8,668 nt of DNA from NCBI GenBank assembly GCA_027023915.1, contig JALVUB010000122.1, forward strand, positions 1 through 8,668. Direction: 5' to 3'. Shown here piece after piece: positions 1 to 5,950 of the stretch. Under the pieces are notes generated by a model. It was not told where the DNA came from, did no database searches, and was given only the letters and a program-made list of their open reading frames with translations. A program made the translations under genes and the position numbers. The DNA comes from Sedimenticola sp. (GTDB lineage: Bacteria > Pseudomonadota > Gammaproteobacteria > Chromatiales > Chromatiaceae). Within the stretch, counting starts at the first letter, position 1. Every line of letters begins with the position of its first letter.

Positions 1-265
1 AAAAATCAAGAAACCGCTTGCCCACCAGATGGGGCGGCTTGCCCTTGGCCTGTCCGATTCCAAGGTTGACGCTGGGCTCACGGAAATAGATGGGGTTGAG
101 CTGCGCATGACAGTCGGTCATGTGCAGCAGGGTGAGATTCCCAAACTTGGGAATCTCATAGAGATCCGACGGCTTGCGCGCGGCGGAAAAAGCGGACGCG
201 GGCAACAGGCCGGCGGCTCCGGCCAACCCCATCAGCCGGAGAAACTCTCGTCTGGACAAATTCAT
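1..265 (-). CDS. soxB: SoxB, thiosulfohydrolase (5' part only)
   Basis: This is the N-terminal 88 residues of SoxB, the periplasmic di-manganese enzyme that hydrolytically releases sulfate from the sulfane-sulfonate bound to SoxYZ. The gene runs off the left edge; the full protein is usually about 560-580 residues. The start at 265 is chosen because it opens with a Tat signal (SRREFLRL, residues 4-11) followed by a hydrophobic Ala/Gly/Leu stretch to about residue 28. The mature part has the metallophosphoesterase motif TDCHAQL (residues 50-56), where Asp51 and His53 are the expected metal ligands, and then PIYFREPSVNLG, a stretch I recognise as typical of SoxB. It lies 75 bases downstream of soxZ, a wider gap than between the other sox genes, and a terminator-like hairpin sits in that gap. 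The ribosome binding site is weak (GGAT about 10 bases upstream). Confidence 0.93.
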   Translation of the reverse strand, partial: MNLSRREFLRLMGLAGAAGLLPASAFSAARKPSDLYEIPKFGNLTLLHMTDCHAQLNPIYFREPSVNLGIGQAKGKPPHLVGKRFLDF

Positions 266-294
266 ATTGGCAATCCGGTTTGGATCAAGACGGC

Positions 295-330
295 AAAAAC
301 AGCGCCCGCGGCACAGCCCGCCGCGGACGC
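295..330 (-). terminator. Intrinsic-terminator-like hairpin between soxZ and soxB
   Basis: On the minus strand a 10-bp GC-rich stem (left arm 330-321, right arm 311-302, one T-G wobble, otherwise perfect) closes a 9-base loop. It is followed by TGTTTTTG, that is, a run of five T at 299-295. This is the classic layout of a Rho-independent terminator, but it lies inside the sox operon with soxB still to come. It may act as a partial terminator or as a 3' end stabiliser for the soxXAKYZ part of the transcript. The structure is seen in the sequence; the function is inferred. Confidence 0.6.
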
Positions 331-340
331 CCGGGAATCA

Positions 341-655
341 TCAGCGCACTTTGGTGCTGATTGAGTCGCTCTGACCCTTGTTGTCTTTCCAGCTCAGCTC
401 GATGGTGTCCCCTTTCTTACCCCCCTTGAACTTGAATGCCAGATAGGGGTTCTTGGAGATGGAGGCGCCCCACTCACAATTGAGCACCACCTTGCCGTTG
501 TGCTTGCAGACCACTTCCTGAATGAAGTGAGCCGGAATCAGCTTGCCGGTCTTTTTGTTTTTGCGGAAACCGGTCTCCATCGGGTGGCTGATGAGCGACT
601 TCACCGTGGTGATGCCGTTTTTTGCCTTGGCGCGAATCTTGATTGACTTGCTCAT
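341..655 (-). CDS. soxZ: SoxZ, sulfur-carrier complex subunit
   Basis: SoxZ is the non-catalytic partner of SoxY. The heterodimer carries thiosulfate-derived sulfur through the periplasmic Sox cycle. The product is 104 residues, the usual family length, with an immunoglobulin-like beta fold and no signal peptide, as expected if it is co-exported with the Tat substrate SoxY. Visible family features are IKIRAK near the start, HPMETGF (residues 24-30) and AHFIQEV (42-48). There are two cysteines, at residues 50 and 60. An AAGAGG ribosome site lies about 9 bases before the ATG. The gene begins 24 bases after soxY. Downstream the operon meets a strong hairpin before soxB. Confidence 0.95.
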   Translation of the reverse strand: MSKSIKIRAKAKNGITTVKSLISHPMETGFRKNKKTGKLIPAHFIQEVVCKHNGKVVLNCEWGASISKNPYLAFKFKGGKKGDTIELSWKDNKGQSDSISTKVR

Positions 656-679
656 TTTCTTGATACCTCTTGTCTGTTG

Positions 680-1156
680 TCAGCCGCCGCAGCCGCCGAT
701 GGTGACCTTTACGCCCTTGCGCGCGGAATAGAGCTTGCCGCCCGCCTTGACCACGGCAATCACGTCACTGGTCTTGCCCATCTTCACCCGGGTGGAAACT
801 TCCGGCAGCGTCCCTTCGGGCAGATGGAAAATAGCCGACAAGGGGTTGGCGTTTTTCTCCACCAGCAGCGCGATGGAAGTCACTCCATCAAGACCTGCTT
901 TTATGGAAACCGGCACCACGGCGCCGTTTTCAGCGATATCCGGCGCCTTGATGGTGATCTTGTCGGAAGGCGTCGTGGTGGGACTGCCGGCCGCGGCACC
1001 GATGGCCTTGTCGATGGCCTTGGCTTCGAAGGCGCTCTTATTCCAGGCGGCCAGCACGGCGCCGGGCGTCAACAGCCCCGCGCCAAGAGCGACGCCCACT
1101 GAGGTGGCAGCCACGGAGCCCTTGAGGAATACGCGGCGTTTGGTATCGAATTTCAT
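680..1156 (-). CDS. soxY: SoxY, sulfur-carrying subunit
   Basis: SoxY carries the sulfur substrate covalently on a cysteine at its flexible C-terminus, and SoxXA, SoxB and other Sox enzymes act on it in turn. The 158-residue product ends in GGCGG (154-158), the family's swinging-arm signature, with carrier Cys156. The N-terminus is a Tat signal (TKRRVFLKG, residues 5-13, then a hydrophobic region to about residue 36). The open frame extends 75 codons upstream to 1381, but that part overlaps soxK antiparallel to nothing sensible and has no export signal. The start at 1156 is preceded by an AGGAG site about 10 bases away and puts the twin arginines at residues 7-8. It lies 41 bases after soxK and 24 bases before soxZ. 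Confidence 0.95.
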   Translation of the reverse strand: MKFDTKRRVFLKGSVAATSVGVALGAGLLTPGAVLAAWNKSAFEAKAIDKAIGAAAGSPTTTPSDKITIKAPDIAENGAVVPVSIKAGLDGVTSIALLVEKNANPLSAIFHLPEGTLPEVSTRVKMGKTSDVIAVVKAGGKLYSARKGVKVTIGGCGG

Positions 1157-1197
1157 CGGTAATGATCTCCTGCTATTAATTGTCTGACTGGGCGATG

Positions 1198-1542
1198 TTA
1201 AAAACCATAGTTCTGCGGCCCGGCGTTCTTCTGGGCCATCGCCTGCTTGTAGCCCATCTCGGCCTGAAACTCCACGATTTTTAACAGCTTCATCGCCTTT
1301 TTGTAATCGCCTGCCTTGGCGGCCGCAATGGCGCTGGGCAGAAATTTTTTCTTGGACTTCTTCCAGCGAATGTCGCGCCATTCGCCTTCCACGGAAGCCG
1401 CCTTTTCCACCAGCGCCTTGGCATGGGCCAGCTCTTTTTCGTAGGCCGCCTTCAGCTTGCTGGAGTGCCCGGCCTGCGCGGACCCGAATCCCGCGGTCAG
1501 CAGGGCGGCAAGACCGATGGTCAGGATAGTTCTCTTCTTCAT
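1198..1542 (-). CDS. soxK: SoxK, SoxXA-binding protein
   Basis: This is a small periplasmic protein of 114 residues with a Sec signal (residues 1-24, ending SAQA) and a mature part that is highly basic and helical (KKSKKKFLPSAI at 61-72; KAMKLLKIVEFQAEMGYKQ at 82-100). This matches the SoxK/SAXB family, which binds SoxXA in bacteria such as Allochromatium vinosum and raises its activity; it has no haem or metal motif. Identification rests on the EWRDIRWKK core, the small basic composition and the position directly after soxA. The gene starts 14 bases after the soxA stop with a strong GGGAGGAG ribosome site. It is less certain than the other sox calls because the family is small and variable. 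Confidence 0.82.
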   Translation of the reverse strand: MKKRTILTIGLAALLTAGFGSAQAGHSSKLKAAYEKELAHAKALVEKAASVEGEWRDIRWKKSKKKFLPSAIAAAKAGDYKKAMKLLKIVEFQAEMGYKQAMAQKNAGPQNYGF

Positions 1543-1556
1543 TGGCTCTCCTCCCT

Positions 1557-2411
1557 TTACTCGCGGTAGCTGGGTGCGTTGATGGTCATGCCGTTGGACA
1601 TGTACTGATGGAAGAACTCCAGGTCACGATAGACCTTGCTCTGCGCTTTGAAAGGCCGTGCCCGTTGCTGCTTGTTGCAACCACCATAACGACGATGCAG
1701 GGTGCCCAGACCGTCGCCGTCCTTGCTCTTGTTGGCCCACTTGCCGCGGAAGACCGGGAAATGGGTGACATGCCCCAACGCCGGACTGAGCAGGTTGCCG
1801 CGAATCCGCCGACCGGCGTATTTCACGTGACAGTCGGCGCAGGAGAGGTTGAGCTGCCCCCGCTTGGCGTAAAAGAAGTGCTTGCCGTGCTCATAGGCCT
1901 TGAGGGCATCGGGATCGTTGGGAATAACCACATGAATCTTCTGTCCCCGCGCCATGTATCCCAGATAGGCACTGACCCAGGCGATGGGTCCTTTCTTCCA
2001 CTTGAAGGGTTTTTCACCATTGGCCTTGCGGCATTCGTTGATGGCCAGCTCCAGGGTGACCACACGCTTTTTCTTGGCATCCCATTGGGGATATTTGACC
2101 CGCACCTTGGAAGGATCCTTGCCAAAGCAGTCGGCAAAGCTTTTTCCGTTCTTGAACGGCTTTTCCCAAAGCGCCTTGCCCTTGTCGACAAACTCTTCGT
2201 AGGGCGGGAACTCCTCCATCGCCTCCCACTGCATGCGGTGGTTTTCATCCAGCGCGTTGATGCCATTGCGCAGCTCATCCAGCTTCAGGCCTGGAAACTT
2301 GCGCTGGAAATAGTCACGAAAGTGCTTGAGATCCTCTTGTGGAGAGGGCACGGCCTGGGCCGACATCGCCACCAGACCGGCTGAAAGCAACAAAGTTGCG
2401 ATCTTTTTCAT
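1557..2411 (-). CDS. soxA: SoxA, L-cysteine S-thiosulfotransferase subunit, monohaem type
   Basis: SoxA is the catalytic cytochrome c subunit of SoxXA, which oxidatively conjugates thiosulfate to the carrier cysteine of SoxY in the periplasm. The product is 284 residues with a Sec signal (1-20, ending AQA). One haem site is present, CADCH at 191-195. The active-site cysteine is Cys245 in the motif RRYGGCNKQ. The N-terminal haem site of dihaem SoxA is absent: the corresponding region has only Cys95 (ADCFG), which can pair with Cys127 (NECRK), as in the one-haem subclass. An AGGAG site lies about 8 bases upstream of the ATG. It follows soxX by 27 bases and precedes soxK by 14, so the three are almost certainly cotranscribed. 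Confidence 0.95.
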   Translation of the reverse strand: MKKIATLLLSAGLVAMSAQAVPSPQEDLKHFRDYFQRKFPGLKLDELRNGINALDENHRMQWEAMEEFPPYEEFVDKGKALWEKPFKNGKSFADCFGKDPSKVRVKYPQWDAKKKRVVTLELAINECRKANGEKPFKWKKGPIAWVSAYLGYMARGQKIHVVIPNDPDALKAYEHGKHFFYAKRGQLNLSCADCHVKYAGRRIRGNLLSPALGHVTHFPVFRGKWANKSKDGDGLGTLHRRYGGCNKQQRARPFKAQSKVYRDLEFFHQYMSNGMTINAPSYRE

Positions 2412-2438
2412 GTTCTTTCTCCTTTATCGTCCGGTGGT

Positions 2439-2801
2439 TCAAAGGTTGTAGATGAAATCGGTGACCAGGTCGATCTCCTTGTCGGAGAGGATCCGGTGCG
2501 GCCCGAAAGGCGGCATGATGGTATGCGGGTTCCTCTTGCGCGCATCCCAGATCTGCGCACGCAGTTTTGCCTTGTTCGGGAACCGCTGTTTCATATTCAT
2601 CAACGGTGGCCCTATGTTGCCGGCCTGGGTTCCCCCTTCAATCTGGTGACAAGCGAGGCAGTTGCCTTTCTTGCGATCGAAAGCAAGTTTCTTTCCCTTG
2701 GCAAGGGCACTCTGGGATGCGGAAGCCTGGGCGGCAAGCACCAGCCCCGCGGCCAAGAGCACGGCCCCCGCCGTGGTGATCCTGAGGTTTTTGATCTTCA
2801 T
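2439..2801 (-). CDS. soxX: SoxX, monohaem cytochrome c subunit of SoxXA
   Basis: SoxX takes electrons from the SoxA reaction and passes them to soluble cytochrome c. The 120-residue product has a Sec signal with a long hydrophobic core (residues 10-28, ending ASA). It has a single haem site, CLACH (48-52), then NIGPPL (62-67) and the distal-Met region TIMPPFG (94-100), with Met96 as the probable sixth ligand. Length and motif order fit short gammaproteobacterial SoxX proteins. A strong GGAGG site lies about 6 bases before the start at 2801. It is the first gene of the sox operon, and the 268-base gap upstream carries the likely promoter. Confidence 0.94.
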   Translation of the reverse strand: MKIKNLRITTAGAVLLAAGLVLAAQASASQSALAKGKKLAFDRKKGNCLACHQIEGGTQAGNIGPPLMNMKQRFPNKAKLRAQIWDARKRNPHTIMPPFGPHRILSDKEIDLVTDFIYNL

Positions 2802-2826
2802 TACATCCTCCAGGGACTATGAATGG

Positions 2827-2847
2827 CGCCCCGCACGCGACGGGGCG
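2827..2847 (-). promoter_or_regulatory. Short hairpin in the soxX leader
   Basis: A perfect 7-bp inverted repeat (CGCCCCG / CGGGGCG) with a 7-base loop ends 26 bases upstream of the soxX start codon. It lies just outside the ribosome binding site and could influence initiation or protect the 5' end of the sox mRNA. There is no T run, so it is not a terminator. Role inferred only. Confidence 0.3.
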
Positions 2848-2963
2848 ATGAACACGGTCTCGAAACCGATCCAGGCTTGCTCTTGTTATCGATTACGCCC
2901 GGATCGAGAAGGAGTATGGCCCACGCCGGAGAAGGGGAAAATTGGCAGATTCTGGAAATCGTA

Positions 2964-2979
2964 TTGGGGTTTTCCCCAA
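2964..2979. promoter_or_regulatory. Perfect 16-bp palindrome, candidate operator of the sox operon
   Basis: TTGGGG-TTTT-CCCCAA is a perfect palindrome centred about 170 bases upstream of the soxX start, in the only sizeable gap between the response regulator gene and sox. Dimeric LuxR/FixJ-type regulators bind inverted repeats of this size, so the neighbouring regulator is the natural candidate ligand. I found no convincing -35/-10 pair next to it, which would fit an activator-dependent promoter but does not prove it. Without a T run a terminator is unlikely. Confidence 0.4.
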
Positions 2980-3034
2980 GGATGCTCTAAATGACAGTCG
3001 CCATGCCGAAAACACGGTTCGCGGCGCAGCGGCT

Positions 3035-3061
3035 CGATAAAGCCGTGGGAGGCTTTTATCG
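3035..3061 (-). repeat. Hairpin repeat copy 1, just after the response regulator gene
   Basis: On the minus strand, beginning 8 bases after the regulator stop codon, the arms CGATAAAAGCC and GGCTTTATCG pair around the loop TCCCAC, with one extra A bulged in the left arm. The right arm ends in TTTATCG, so it could act as a weak terminator that separates the regulator transcript from sox. A near copy occurs at 8310-8337, also just after a gene end and in the same orientation relative to that gene (25 of 28 bases identical, all three differences in the loop). This makes it a dispersed or REP-like repeat rather than a one-off structure. Confidence 0.55.
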
Positions 3062-3069
3062 GGGGTTCC

Positions 3070-3684
3070 CTAACCGTCCTGAAGCTCGAGAGCGAGCACC
3101 ATGCGCATCAGATCTGAAAGCGTGCGCGCTCCGGCCTTCTCCATCACCCGCGCGCGGTGAGCCTCAACGGTGGACTGGCTCACCCCAAGCTCGGCGGCAA
3201 TGACTTTGTTGCGCAGTCCGGCCACCACCAGATCCATCACTTGCCGTTCGCGGGGAGTGAGCCGGTCGAGCCGCCGACGAATGTCGGCCAGCTCACGCGC
3301 CTGTCCCCGACGGCGGGCGTCCAGCTCCAGCGCCTTGTGGACGCTGTCGAGGAGCGCCTGATCGTTAAAGGGTTTTTCGATAAAGTCCACGGCCCCGGCC
3401 TGAACGGCACGCACCGCCATGGGTACATCGCCGTGACCGGTGATGATGACGATGGGAGGATGGATCTCCTCGGCGGCAAGCCGCGCCTGGAGCTCCAAAC
3501 CACTCATCCCTGGCATGCGGACGTCCAAAATCAGGCAGCCGGGCCGCTCGGGATCAAACTGTTGCAGAAATTCATCCGCGGACCCAAAAGTTTCTGCCGG
3601 CAATCCCACCGACTCCATCAGCAGCGCCACCGCCTCGCGCACCTGTAGGTCGTCATCAACGATAAAAATCGTGGTTTCTTTCAT
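3070..3684 (-). CDS. FixJ/TtrR-type response regulator next to sox
   Basis: This is a 204-residue DNA-binding response regulator. The receiver domain (about 1-120) has the acidic pocket DDD (10-12), phosphoacceptor Asp54 in LILDVRMPGMSG, Thr82 (ITGHGD) and Lys104 (EKPF). A linker follows, then a LuxR/FixJ helix-turn-helix (about 140-198: LTPRERQVMDLVVAGLRNK, then GVSQSTVEAHRARVMEKAGA). Its start codon overlaps the kinase stop by four bases (ATGA), so the two are translationally coupled. FixJ-like regulators paired with kinases bearing a PhnD-like sensor domain include TtrR (tetrathionate) and ThsR (thiosulfate). Because sox lies directly downstream on the same strand, sox is the most likely target. 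The DNA target is inferred. Confidence 0.9.
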   Translation of the reverse strand: MKETTIFIVDDDLQVREAVALLMESVGLPAETFGSADEFLQQFDPERPGCLILDVRMPGMSGLELQARLAAEEIHPPIVIITGHGDVPMAVRAVQAGAVDFIEKPFNDQALLDSVHKALELDARRRGQARELADIRRRLDRLTPRERQVMDLVVAGLRNKVIAAELGVSQSTVEAHRARVMEKAGARTLSDLMRMVLALELQDG

Positions 3685-5810
3685 GAGCTCAACGGCAAAA
3701 CAAAACGGAAGCAGGCCCCCTGCGCGGCGTCATCATAATAGAGATTTCCCTTGTGCGCCTGGATGATCCCCTGACTTATGGAAAGCCCCAACCCCATGCC
3801 TTGAGGCTTGCTGGTAACAAAAGGAGTGAACAGTTTGTCGCGGATCTCGGGCGGCAAACCAGGCCCCGTGTCTTCCACCGATACCATGACAGCGTTCTCA
3901 CCCGCGTTGGCGGTGCGCAAGGTGAGCCGGCGCACGGAAATCCTGTCATCGCTCATCGCCTCTATGGCGTTAAGAATGAGGTTAAGGAGCACCTGGTCGA
4001 TCTGGATACGCTGGGCGGAAACCCGCGCCAGGTTGGGTTCGAAGCAGCGCACAACGGTGATGCCCGCCTTGACCAGCTCTGGCCGCACCAGCGAGAGCAC
4101 CTCGTCAACCAGTTGATTGAGATCCACCAGGGTCGGCTCGGGAGCCTCCTTGCGCACGAACTGACGCAACTGCTGGATAATGCCGCCGGCCCTGCGGGCC
4201 TGGGCGCCGATGGATTCAAGAGCATCGAAGATGCGCTCACGGGCCTCCGGACCGCTCTCCAGCAAACGGATACAAGCATCGGCGTTGGTGGCGATGGCGG
4301 TGAGCGGCTGGTTGAGTTCGTGCGCCATGCCGGAAGCCATCTCTCCCATTGTGCTCAGCCGGGCCATGTGAGCCAGCTCGGCCTGGTGACGGCGGGCCTC
4401 CTCCTCGGCCTGCTTGCGCGCGCTGATGTCGCGGAACACCACCACGCTGCCGACGATCTCCCCTTTCTCGTCGCGCAGCGGCGTGCTGCTGTACTCCACC
4501 GGAAAGCTGGAGCCGTCCTTGCGCCAGAAAAGATCCTCGCGTACATAGCGGGCCTCGCCATCGCGAAAGGTCTGATAGACCGGGCAATCCTGAGGCGGGT
4601 GAGGCGAGCCGTCCATGCGGGTATGGTGTAGTCGTTCGTGCTGGTTGTAGCCGATCAGATCCTTCGCCTTCCAACCGGTGATTTCTTCCGCCGCCTTGTT
4701 GAAAAATGTGGCGTTGCCTTGAAGGTCCACCCCGTAGATGCCGTCCGCCACCGAGTCGAGAATCAGATTGTGCTGCCGCTCCAGCAGGCGGCGAGAACGT
4801 TCCAGGGCGAGATTGAGCCTTACCACCCAGGCCGACATGGCCGCCAGGGCGACCAAAAAGGCCAGCACCGTCACCAGCCAATACCAGTATTTGCGCGCTG
4901 CGTCCACCAGGGTGAAGCGTTCGGGCCGGTCGTAAGGGGGCAGATGCAATGATTCGAGGAGGTCGTGAACCGGCTGGTATTCCAACGGGATGGTCCAGCC
5001 GGCATAGTCGCCCCACTGGGCCGCCGGCTCCAGGGGCGACATGCGCAACAGGGCGATGGCCACCCGCCGGGCCAGGCGGGTGGGCGTGTGGGGCAGCTTG
5101 CTGAAGGGCCACTCGGGATAGAGCTGGGTACTGTGGTGGAAGGGGTATTTGTCGCTCCTCAGGTCGCCCAGAATGCGCACCTTCTCCAGGGGAGAGCCTT
5201 CGTCCAGGCTCATGGCTTCGAGGATGCCGGTGCGCACCGTACCCACGTCGGCCTCGCCCGCCAGCACGGCGCGCACCACGGCGTCGTGGGTGCCGCCAAA
5301 GGCGAGGCTCCGCGTATCCCCGTGGATGTCGATGCCATGCGCCTTGAGGGTCTGCCAGGCCATCTGGAACCCCCCCAGGGAGGTGCGGTCAACCGCCATG
5401 AAGCGCTTGCCTCGCACGTCCTCCAGAGTGCGGATGTCATCGCGGTCGGCGCGGGTGAAGATGACGCCGCCGAAGATGTTCCAGGGGCGGTCGTCCAGAA
5501 GATTGTTGAGGGTGGCGATGCGGGTAATGCGGTAACGCACCTCCATGTTGACATAGATGCCGGGGTTGACCAGCAAGAACTCCACCGCCTGGTTCTTCAC
5601 CGCCGGCTCGATCTCGTCGAAATCGAGGGGCACGATGGTGAAGTGGTATTCGGGAATCTCGCGGCTGAGGTAGTCGGCGGTGGGCGACCAGTTGCGCAAG
5701 GTGGCCTCGTCCCCCCGGTGGCTGAGCACGCCGATGCGGATCTCCGGCGGCTCGCCGCTCCAGGCGGATGCCATCAGCATCCAGAGACAGAGGGAAAAAA
5801 CCTTCTTCAT
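3681..5810 (-). CDS. TtrS/ThsS-like sensor histidine kinase with periplasmic PhnD-like domain and PAS
   Basis: This is a 709-residue membrane sensor kinase. A signal peptide or anchor (1-18) leads to a periplasmic PhnD-like ligand-binding domain (about 22-300; IRIGVLSHRGDEATLRNW, PTADYLS, LVNPGIYVNME, GTHDAVVRAVLAGEADVGTV). A membrane segment follows at about 309-331, then a PAS/PAC domain (about 345-463), HisKA with phosphoacceptor His497 (GMAHELNQPL) and HATPase (N box about 606-618; DTGPGLP 647-653; GMGLGLSI 671-678). This order is that of the TtrS/ThsS sulfur-oxyanion sensors; the PAS domain makes it longer than Salmonella TtrS, which I recall as about 590 residues. The frame is open to 5906, but the start at 5810 gives a clean signal peptide; it lacks a clear ribosome site (AAAAAAAC precedes it). 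The ligand is not readable from the sequence; thiosulfate or tetrathionate is inferred from architecture and the sox neighbourhood. Confidence 0.88.
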   Translation of the reverse strand: MKKVFSLCLWMLMASAWSGEPPEIRIGVLSHRGDEATLRNWSPTADYLSREIPEYHFTIVPLDFDEIEPAVKNQAVEFLLVNPGIYVNMEVRYRITRIATLNNLLDDRPWNIFGGVIFTRADRDDIRTLEDVRGKRFMAVDRTSLGGFQMAWQTLKAHGIDIHGDTRSLAFGGTHDAVVRAVLAGEADVGTVRTGILEAMSLDEGSPLEKVRILGDLRSDKYPFHHSTQLYPEWPFSKLPHTPTRLARRVAIALLRMSPLEPAAQWGDYAGWTIPLEYQPVHDLLESLHLPPYDRPERFTLVDAARKYWYWLVTVLAFLVALAAMSAWVVRLNLALERSRRLLERQHNLILDSVADGIYGVDLQGNATFFNKAAEEITGWKAKDLIGYNQHERLHHTRMDGSPHPPQDCPVYQTFRDGEARYVREDLFWRKDGSSFPVEYSSTPLRDEKGEIVGSVVVFRDISARKQAEEEARRHQAELAHMARLSTMGEMASGMAHELNQPLTAIATNADACIRLLESGPEARERIFDALESIGAQARRAGGIIQQLRQFVRKEAPEPTLVDLNQLVDEVLSLVRPELVKAGITVVRCFEPNLARVSAQRIQIDQVLLNLILNAIEAMSDDRISVRRLTLRTANAGENAVMVSVEDTGPGLPPEIRDKLFTPFVTSKPQGMGLGLSISQGIIQAHKGNLYYDDAAQGACFRFVLPLSS

Positions 5811-5950
5811 GTTTTTTTGGACAAACGCAGACGACACGTCCCCGCGCCGGAACGACTTATCTGAATCTGATGCCGTGCAAAACTGGGGGCCCCTTCCCCC
5901 TACCATCCTCCGGTATAATAAGCGACTTTGGGCGAAGCAAGGGAAACACG
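5811..5950. promoter_or_regulatory. Divergent intergenic region between the sensor kinase and the nucleotide-sugar genes
   Basis: These 140 bases must hold the promoters of the kinase-regulator pair (leftward) and of the sugar genes (rightward). They contain a consensus -10 box for the rightward direction and an inverted repeat, GGGGG-N6-CCCCC (5885-5900), at roughly the -35 position of that promoter. The same repeat is about 80 bases upstream of the kinase start. For the leftward direction only a poor match (TTGCTT, 17 bases, TATACC) is visible on the complement of 5912-5940. Confidence 0.5.
5914..5919 (+). promoter_or_regulatory. Consensus -10 box (TATAAT) of the sugar operon
   Basis: A perfect TATAAT stands 31 bases before the dehydrogenase start, so transcription would begin near 5926 with a leader of about 25 bases. 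No TTGACA-like -35 is found 16-18 bases upstream; that position is C-rich and overlaps the G/C-run inverted repeat, which suggests dependence on an activator or a weak promoter. Confidence 0.5.

Noticed and set aside
1157..1381. Longer version of SoxY starting at 1381
   Set aside because: The extra 75 residues overlap the soxK coding sequence, would bury the Tat signal, and are not preceded by a good ribosome site; the start at 1156 has AGGAG.
1542..2384. 280-codon open frame on the plus strand
   Set aside because: It is antiparallel to soxA, which has a signal peptide, haem motif and catalytic cysteine; the shadow frame has no recognisable family features.
2964..2979. The palindrome as an intrinsic terminator of the regulator gene
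   Set aside because: The stem is only 6 bp and no T run follows on the minus strand; it is also about 90 bases past the regulator stop, with another hairpin nearer to it.
3753..4631. 292-codon open frame on the plus strand
   Set aside because: It lies opposite the kinase core domains, where the H, N and G boxes are intact on the minus strand.
4965..5864. 299-codon open frame on the plus strand
   Set aside because: It is antiparallel to the sensor domain of the kinase; low-complexity composition and no motifs.
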